A stretch of 64,000 nt of DNA from Saccharomonospora piscinae. Lineage in GTDB: Bacteria > Actinomycetota > Actinomycetes > Mycobacteriales > Pseudonocardiaceae. The translations under genes were made by a program, and so were the position numbers. This document shows, in pieces, positions 16,961-25,900 of the stretch. The DNA lies in NCBI RefSeq assembly GCF_005862235.1, contig NZ_VCEK01000001.1, positions 496,001-560,000 on the forward strand, given 5' to 3'. Each line of letters begins with the position of its first letter. Position 1 is the stretch's first letter. The notes below the pieces were generated by a model, which saw only the letters and a list, made by a program, of their open reading frames with translations, did not search any database and was not told the DNA's origin.

Positions 16961-19900
16961 CAAAAAGGGTTCCTTCCATGAAATACGACATTTTCCGCTG
17001 GAACTTTTAGTGAGCCTTTAGCAATTAGTTCGTAGGGTGCCCCAGGGAGAAGTTCGACGCCTTCAGGCATCTGAAACGCGAACACAAAATCGGCTTTACC
17101 GGTGTACTTCTTGCTTCCGATAAAGATGTCGCGCTCAATCTCCAATGGGTTCCCCATGTTCTGTGTTACGTGAATTTTTCCGGCGCTGTTGGCGCCTATT
17201 TTGAGGTGTCCATCGTTGGCCAATATTCCACGATGGCCCTCCTCGCTGGTGTAGTGGAAATAAATGTTGTCTTCGAGTTGATCAGCTATGTTTGCTGGAT
17301 CGTGTGTGGTTGCGTTGTTGCAGTTGTGTACGAGGACCGGTGTGGTCTCGGTCTGTACATAGTAGGTGTGGAGTTGGTTGATGGTGAGGTTGTGGACCCG
17401 TTGCTGTGCGGTGCGGGCGTGGGTGTGTTGAACCTGGACCCAGGTGCCTGAGCCGGTGCGTAGCCAGTCCCCGGGCTGCAGTTGCGCGGCGGTGAGCCAT
17501 TCGCGCTGGTTGGGAACCCAGAAGGGGTGGCCGTCGGTGGCGGTGATGGTCTCGGTGGTGTCGCCGTCGGTGTCGACGGTGATCTCGACAAGGTCTTTCT
17601 CTCCGCTTCCGGTGATGGTCGCCACAACTTTGCGTGGCCCGCTCTCGCCGGTTTCCGGGTCGGTGGCTACAACGAACTCTCCCAGTTCGACGTCTTCGAT
17701 GGGTTTGGCTGGCCCGTCGGCCATCACTACTTGCGTGCCAGCCACGAAACTGTTGGATGTGCACGAGGCGCTCCATTGAGCGTCGGTGCTGGTGTTCTTC
17801 GAGCGAGGGGCCGGTGTGGTTCGTGGTGTGCTGAGGTGGGTGTTGGTGGTGATGGCGTCGGCGAAGTTGTCGTTGTGTGTGGGGGGTGTGAGGACGCCGA
17901 GGTTGATGGGGGGTGCGTTGTTGGCGGCGTGGAGGCGTTTGAGGACTTCTGGGGAGAGTGTGGGGGTGGGTTCGGGGCGTTTGTGGGGTGTGAGTACGTC
18001 TCGGCGTATGCGGGCGGCTCGTGCTGCGGCTGCTGCGGCGGCGTCGGATTGGGTGGCTGCCGCGATCGCGGCGTCAGCGGCGCGTGCTTGTGCGCTGGCG
18101 CGGTTGCCGTTTTTGCCCAGTGCGTTGGTGACGGCGCGGGTGACCGCGACGCCGCAGCGCCCGCCGCACAGCGACATCGCGCGGTCGATGGCTTGTCTGA
18201 TGTTGCGGCCGAAGTTGCGCCAGCGCTGGGAGAAACCGTCGATGATCTTTTTGGATTGCGCTCTTGTCAGGCTCTTCGTCGGGGCGCTGACTGAGGGAGA
18301 AGTGACCTTGCTTGAGGTGGCTGCAGATTCTCCCCTTTTGAACAACTTGGCGAACTTGCCCCATGGGGTCAGCCCGGCAACCGCCCACCCGCAGCCGCTC
18401 CACGAACCGCCGAAGCATCTGACCACATCGTTATAGCCACTGATCTCCTTGATGCCCTCCCACACAGCGTCCAAGAAATATCCGCTGTGGTCGGTATATG
18501 TCAGGGGGTTGTTGGCGGCGTAGGTGTGGCGGTTGGCGTTGGTGAGGTCGTGGGGGTTGAGGGTGGCGGTGTCGCGGTTGGTGAAGGTGCTGGTGTGGGG
18601 TTGGTACCAGCGGGCGCCCATGTTGACGTTGCCGGTGTCGGGGTCGGTGTATTGGTGTTGGTAGCCCAGTGCGGGTTGGGTGCCGTGGTGGGCGGTCTGC
18701 TCGCCGAAGGGGCTGTAGGTGCGTGACCCGGCCAGGGCGCCGGTGGAGGGGTTGATCAGGCCGATGAGGTCGGTGTGGGAGTCGGTCCAGGCCAGCCCCG
18801 CCCCGCCGGTGTGGGTCATGCCGAGGGGGGTGCCGTCGGGGGTGTAGGTGTAGTCACCGGTGTGATCGGAGGCGACCTTGATGCCGGTACCGACATAACT
18901 TAACGCCCCACCGTCCGCCTCAACCAGCCGGTTCAGCCCGTCATAGGCATAACTCGCCGTCCCGTCGGCCACCAGTTCGTCGAAAGCGTTGAACTCCACC
19001 CCCGTGGCCACACCACCAGTGGTGCGAGAAGCCACCGTGCCACGCGGCGTATAGACGTAATCAGTACCGCCCTTCGACACCAACTGATTACGCTCATCAA
19101 ACACCGCCCCAACCGAACCGTCTTGAACCAGGTTTCCCGCGGCGTCCCACTCGTAGGTGTGCGCCGTGCCGTCGTTGTCCCACGACACCAACCGGCCTGC
19201 CTGGTCGTAGTCGTAGGAGTTCTGCGCGGCCCCCGCGACGCCCTCGGTGTCCTTGGCTATCAGCCGGTCTTCGTCGTCCCATTCGTAGGTGATCGACGCT
19301 GTGTCCGTACCGTCCGGCGCGGTGAGGGTGTCGGAGGCGAAGCGGCCCAGTTCGTCGTAAGCGAGTGCGCGACCTCCGCCGCCTGCCCCGTAGCCGACAT
19401 CGGTGACGCGACCAGCTTCGTCGTAGTCGTAGGCCAACGTCGTGCCCGTGGCGGCGTCGAGGGCGTTCGTGAGCCGGCCCGCCGCGTCGTAGCCGAACAC
19501 GCTCGTGCCCGCCGACGTGGTGACGCTGGTGGGGAGACCGTCGTCGTCGTAGACGAAGCTCGACTCACCCGAAGGCCCCGACGCCTCCATGAGGTTTCCG
19601 CGATCGTCGTAGCTGTAGGTGTTGTCACCGCCGGGAGCCGACGCCGACACCATTCGCCCGGCCGCGTCGTAGCTGAACATCCGATCAGCGGTCACCACCT
19701 CAGCACCGCTGCCGACCTGCTCGAGCAGATTTCCCTGCGGGTCGTAGCTGTGGTCGATCGTCACGCCGCCGGGCTTGCGCAGCTCCGCCAGGCGACCCAA
19801 CACGTCATACACCGCCGTGTAGGTGCGGTCGGCGGCATCGGGCGTGCGCTCGGTGGCCGGTTCGATCGTCGACTCGGCCATATTCCAGGCGTTGACGGTG

Positions 19901-22900
19901 AACACGGTGGTGTTGCCGTTGCCGTCGGTGGAGCGGGTGAGGTTGCCCGCCCGGTCGTAGCCGTAGTCGGTGGTGATGGACTCGCCGTCCGACACCGGGC
20001 GCGTGATCGACGTGAGTCGGTTCAGCGCGTCGTGGGTGTAGGTGGTGGCGGCTCCCAGCGCGTCCGTGGCGCGGGTGGCGTTGCCCGCCCGGTCGTAGTC
20101 GAACTCACGGGTGCGTTCCACGGTGCCGTCCGGGCCGAGGTCCGATACGGCCACCCGCCTCCCCGCGCGGTCATACTCGATTTCGGTGCCCCGCCCGGTC
20201 GGGTCGGTGGTCGCCACCGGCCTGCCCGCGCCGTCGTAGGTTTGAATCGTGGTGTTGCCCAGGCCGTCGGTGGTGCTCAGTTCGTTGCCGAGGTCGTCGT
20301 AAGTGGTCTCGACGACCCGCCCGCTCGGGCTGGTGACACTGGCGACGTTGCCCAGTGCGTCGTGCGTGTAGTGCGTGGTGAGGATCCGGGTCGGTTCCGG
20401 CACCGTCTCCACCACGCTGCTCGTGATCTGCCTGCCGAGCTTGTCGTAGGTGGCGTGGGTCCGGGCTCCGCGCGGGTCGCTGGTGGACAGCACCTCACCC
20501 AGCGGGTCGTAGGTCGCGATCCACGTGCCACCCGCCTGCCCGTGCAGCGAGGGCGGGTCGGTCACCCGTCGCTGATTCCCCAGCTCGTCGTAGCCGTAGG
20601 TGGTGGTTTGACCGAACTCGTCCGTGCTCGCCACCACCCGGCCCGCGTCGTCGTAGTCGACCGACGTCGTCGCGACCATCGGTTCGGCGGCGCCCGGCGG
20701 GAGGTAGTCCGGTTTCCGGGATTCCACCGGGCGTCCGGCACGGTCGTAGCCGGTGTGCGTGACGTTGCCGCGCGGGTCCTTGAGGTCGGTCTGCTCGCCG
20801 AAGGTGTTGTAGCCGACGGTGGTGACGGGTGTGGCGGTCACCGCCGGGTTACCGTGCGACTCGACCTCGACCGGCGGCACGGTCTGCCGGACCTGCCTCC
20901 CGAGAGCGTCGTACGAGAAGGTGGCCGTGAAATCCGCCGGGTTCGCTCCGTCTGCCGTTCCCCGCGGGTCCACGACCGACCGCACGAGGCCGCCCTCGTC
21001 GCGCTCCGTCAGTGTCGTGAGCGATTCCGTGCCGGTGTGGACGGTGTGGCTGGTCTCCCGCCCGAGCGCGTCATGGCCGAACTCCTCGTCGGTGTGCACG
21101 GAGCCGTCAGCGTTGCGGCCGACGGTGCGCACGACGTTGTCGGCGTCGTCGTAGGTGGTCTCCTCCTCGCGCAGTACGATGTCGCGCTCACGATCGGTGC
21201 TCTGCACCGGTCGGCCCGCGTTGTCATAGTCGGTCTCGGTGGAGTACCGGCCCTCGCCCGAGGTGTGGGTGTCCACCTCACCGGTCCCGGTGTAGGTGTA
21301 GGTGTTCAGCTCGACATCGCGCGTGTCGCCCGTGGCCGGATCGGTGTAGTCGAGCAGTGTCTCCGACGCCAGCAGGTCGTCGTCGTAGTACGTGTACGCG
21401 GTGGTGCGGCCCATCGCGTCGGTGACACTGGCCAGCCGTCCCGCCGGGTCGTACGCACGGGACTCGAGCACCACATCCCGTGCTGGTTGCCCGTCGCCGC
21501 TGAAGTCCTTGACCGTGCGGGTCGCCTGCTGGTGGCGGGCCTCGGTGTAGGTGGTGACGAACTCGGTGCCGACCTCGTCCACGGTCCGCGTGACGGCGCC
21601 GAAGTCGTCGTACTCCGTGGTGGTCACACCACCCTCGGGGCCGGTGACCGTGTGCACGCGACCGTGCTCGTCGTAGGTGTAGTCGATGGTGCGGGACTCG
21701 TCGTGGCCCTCGACATCGGACACCGTCGCCGAAGCCAGCGTGCCGTCCGCGTTGTACACGCTCACGGTGCGTTGCTGGTGCTCGACGCCGGTCACGGCGT
21801 TGACGGTGGCCGGATCGATCTGCTCGACCAACCGCGAGGCACCGTCGTAGACGTAGCTGGTGGTCGCCGATCCACCCGGCAACGCGGCCGAGTGGACGGT
21901 TTCGGAGGTCACTCTCCCGAGACCGTCGTAGGTGTACTCGGTCACCTCACCGGCGGGGTCGGTAACCCGCGCGAGATCTCCCGCGCTGGTGTAGAGGTAC
22001 CGGGTGACATTGCCCGCCGGGTCGGTCGTGGCTCGGCGCAACCACGCGGGTTGTGTGCCGCCGCCGACGGCGGCTTCGGTGCCGTCGGTATAGGCGTGGA
22101 GGGTGGTGCGTTGCAGGCCGTCCGTGGAACCCGGGCTGCGGCTCGAGGCGATGAGGCCGTTGCCGTGCAGGACGTGGCGGGTGACGTAGCGGTCGTCCGA
22201 GTCCGACGTGGACCGGGCGTCTCGCGCGAAGGTCACACTGTCGTTACGAGGGTCCAGCGGGTCGTCCGGGTTGACGAAGTACTCGCGGTAGCTGGTGTAG
22301 CAGGCTTCGCTGCCGTCGTCACGGCAGCGCGTGGTGGACAGCCGATTACCGCGCTCGTCGTTGGAATAGGTGACGGCGTGCCCGTTCTCGTCCACCACGC
22401 GGCGAACGAAGCCACCCTCGTCGTACTCGTAGAGCGTCGTGCCCGCGCTCTGCCGGGTGACCGACACGAGCCGGCCGCCACGGGTCGGATCGTGGGTGTA
22501 AACGGTTTCGTGTCCGCCCGGATCGGTGGTGCGCACCTCGGTGGCGGCGGTGCTGGCCGAATAGTGCGCGGCGACACTCGCGGAGTCCAGTGGCCGCTGG
22601 TAGAGAGAGACCTCGCCGATCGAGCCGTCGAAGTAGCCCCAGTCGCGGTCGCCGATGGCGGGCCAGGACAGGTTCGCGGTCCACCCGGTCCCGACGAACG
22701 CGTGTGTGCGATGGTTGAGGATCTCGCCGTCCTGGTAGTCGACCTGGTTCCCGTCCAGGTACAACCACTGCCTGTGGCGATCGGCCGACAGCACCGCGTG
22801 GTGCCACTCGCCGTCGTTGACGGTGTCGCGCGAGACAATCCCCTTGGCCGAGCCGTTCCAGAAATGGCCGTGCAGTTTGCCGTCGGTCCCGACGTAGAGA

Positions 22901-25900
22901 GCGGGCATCGACCCACTCGAGGATGCTTCGCCCGGTAGGTGGTCGGCGATGGAGAACAGCACACCGCCGTCGCTCGACTCAGTCCGGAACCACATTTCGA
23001 CAGCGAGGCGCTGCCGACCGTGGATGGCGTTGTCAGGCAGGCGAACATGGGATCCTGTGCCGTCGAAACGAGCCGCGTGGCCACCGCGCATCGCCGGATC
23101 GGCGGCCAGCGACACCTGCTCATAGCGTGCGGAGCCCGTACCCGGGGCGGGCTCGGCCCGCCGAGCTGTGTCGCCTTCCTCGAGCCCCCACCGCGTGTGT
23201 GGCCCGGTGTCGGCCACCGCGCTCGTATAGGTATCGACATCCGACCGCGCCGCGTGATGGGCCGTGACCCGCTCAGCACTCAACGCATGGTGGTAGACAG
23301 CGGCCTGAGCGATCGAGCCCTCGAAGTGTGCCCAGTCACGGTCGCCGATGGCGGGCCAGTCGTGGACCGGCGTCCACCCTGTGCCGAGCAACGTGTGAAC
23401 CCGATGATTCGAGATCTCCCCCGAGAGCGAGCCCACCGCCGTGCCGTCGAGATACAACGTCTGGGTGTCAACGTTGCCGGTGAGCACCACGTGGTGCCAT
23501 TCGCCGTCGTTGACCGAGTTCGTGCTCGCAATGCCGTCGACGCCGCCCTGCCAGAAGTGGCCGTGGAGTTTTCCGTCAGTGCCGACGTAGAGAGCGGGCA
23601 TGGACCCGTTCGAGGAGGGCTCGCCGGGCAGGTGGTCGGCGATGGAGAACAACACCCCGCCGTCGCTCGACTCCGTCCGGAACCACAGCTCCACCGAGAG
23701 GCGCCGCGCGCCGTGGATCGTGTCGTCGGGCAGCCGCACAAAGCTGTCGGTGCCGTCCAGAGTGCGGGCAGAGCTGCCGGGGAACGGTCCGTCACCTCGG
23801 CCTCCGTCTCCACGGTGATAGGCGCCGCGCCGGAGCGCCGGGTCCGAGCGGGCCGTGGCTCCGTCGGCCTCCGACATGCGCCAGAAGCTCCCAGGCTCCG
23901 AGGCCCGCACCGATGAGGCGTAGCGGAAGCCGTCGCCCTCGACATCCGGCTTGCCAAAGTGTCGCGTGCCGCCGTTGTCGTCGACGAAGGTCACGACCCG
24001 GTCGGCGACGTCGTCGTAGGTCAGCTCGGCCTCGACCACCCCGCCAGGCCGCGTGACACTCGTCAACTGGTCGGAGGCGACACTGGCGGCGGAGTGCTCC
24101 GCCACCACGACCGGGTCGAGCGGGTGCTGGTAGAAGGCGGCCTCGGAGATCGCCCCGTCGAAGTAGCTCCACGGACCTGTCGGCTTCGCGGGCCAGTCCC
24201 GGTCGTCGACCGCGCCCACGCCGAGGAAGTTGTGCGGATCCAGATTGGCGAGTTCCCCGGTCAGGGTCCCGACGGCGGTTCCGTCGAGGTAGAGGGTCTG
24301 GGTGTCGAAGGCACCGGTGAGCACGGCGTGGTGCCACTGACCGTCGTTCACCGGGTCGGCGCTGGCCATGCCCTCGACCTGGTTGTTCCAGAAGTGGCCG
24401 TGCAGCTTGCCGTCCGTACCCACGTAGAGCACCGGCATTGATCCCGCGGGGTCGTCCTCGCCCGGCATGTCGTGGCTTGTCGAGAACAGCACCCCGCCGT
24501 CCGTCGAGGTGGTCTTGAACCACAGTTCCACCGAGGCGTAGGCGGAGTTGCGCACCAGGTCGTCGGGAAGCTGGACATGGCTGGTGGCCCCGTCGAACAC
24601 CCCGGCGGTGGCGGGCGTTCCGGACATCGGCCCGGGCTCCAGCCCGAACGCGACGTCGGTGGCCGTGCCGCTCAGGTCGCCCCAGAGGCCGGGCACCTCG
24701 CTGCCCGCCGTGCCGCCTTCGGACTCGGTGAGCCGCCAGTACGCATGCGGGTTCGCGTCGCGCACCACGGTCGGGTAGTGCGAGCCGGTGTCATAGGCGT
24801 ACGACGTGCAGGCGTCCGTGGGATCGCACACCGACACCAGGCGGTCGCCCTCGTAGGCATACGTCCAGGCCAGTTGTGGCTCGGGCCCGGTACGGACCTG
24901 GGTGACGTGCCCTTCCGCCCAGGTGAAGTGCAGCGCACGCTCCGATGCCACGTCGGTGACCTGCGACAGGTTGCCGTCGTCGGCGTAGGTCAGCTCCTGG
25001 ACGTGCCCGACCGCGTCGGTGATGGACACGAGCCTGCCGTCCGCGTCGAACGAGTATCGATCGCCGTTCTTGAAGCGCAGCAGCCAGCCATTCTCGGTGT
25101 CGCGAAGGCTGAGGCCCTGCCCCGGTGGCGAAGCGAACTCACCGTCGGGATTCCTGCCGAAGCGAGCCTGTCTGCCATCCGGATACGTCACGAGAGCCAC
25201 GTCCGTGCCGTCCTCGATCCGGACCCGCGTGTCCCAACGCGTCGCCCAACCCGAGCCGAAGACCAGTCCGTCGCGCGGATCGAGACTGTTGTAGGTTCGG
25301 GTCACCGTGAGTTCGGGCCCCGGCACCGCGAGCGTGGCGTCGGTGACCTGGGTCGAGTAGTTGCCCACACCGGGGTCGACGCCGTCCGTGGACGCGAGAT
25401 GGCTCGTGATGGCCGGTTGCGGCACGCGGGTGGACAGGTACGCGGGCAACGTCCAGGGACTCTCGTCCTCGGTGTCGCTCAGCCGCCCGTGCCAGACGTA
25501 GTTCTCACTCCACTCCAGCGTTGCGTCGGGCACCGTCCAGCGCGGCGTGTCCTGCCAACCCGACTCGGTACAGTCCTCGCCGGAGGTGTCACAGATCTTG
25601 AAGTTGTAGCGGATGGGCTCGCCGGGATGGGTGTCGCGGTCACGGCCCTTCATCGCCAGCGTCGGTGTCAACGTGGTCGCGTTGAAGTTGCTGGGTGGAG
25701 ACGCCGACTCCACCATCGGCGTCTGATTCGGGACGTTGAAGACCACCCCACCCGACATCGGAACGTCGTGCCACGAGAACCGGGTCTCGCCGCGGCGGCC
25801 CATGTCCCAGCGAACCGTGTAGCTTCCCGGTGGAAGTGACTTGAGCCGGGCGTCGACCGTGACAGACTGGCCGGGCGCCACGGTGCGGGGCATTTTGGTC

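Larger units (their letters stand above)
14940..17065. repeat. Long inverted repeat, left arm
   Basis: About 2.1 kb containing (minus orientation) the ART toxin tail, its immunity gene, an IS5 remnant, the SUKH gene and the 74-aa gene. The same order occurs on the opposite strand at ~31565-33490. Identity is high in the immunity, SUKH and small genes and lower in the toxin tail. Differences include an IS701 relic only in this arm and a SUKH deletion in the other. Confidence 0.85.

Noticed and set aside
19123..22938. 1271-codon plus-strand open frame opposite the Rhs gene
   Set aside because: It is the antisense shadow of the GC-rich YD repeats; its sequence is V/G/R/H-rich with no family pattern, while the minus frame has a signal peptide, YD repeats and domains.
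24472..25839. 455-codon plus-strand frame opposite Rhs LamG/N-terminal region
   Set aside because: Shadow frame with biased R/V/G composition and no domain; overlaps a well-supported gene.
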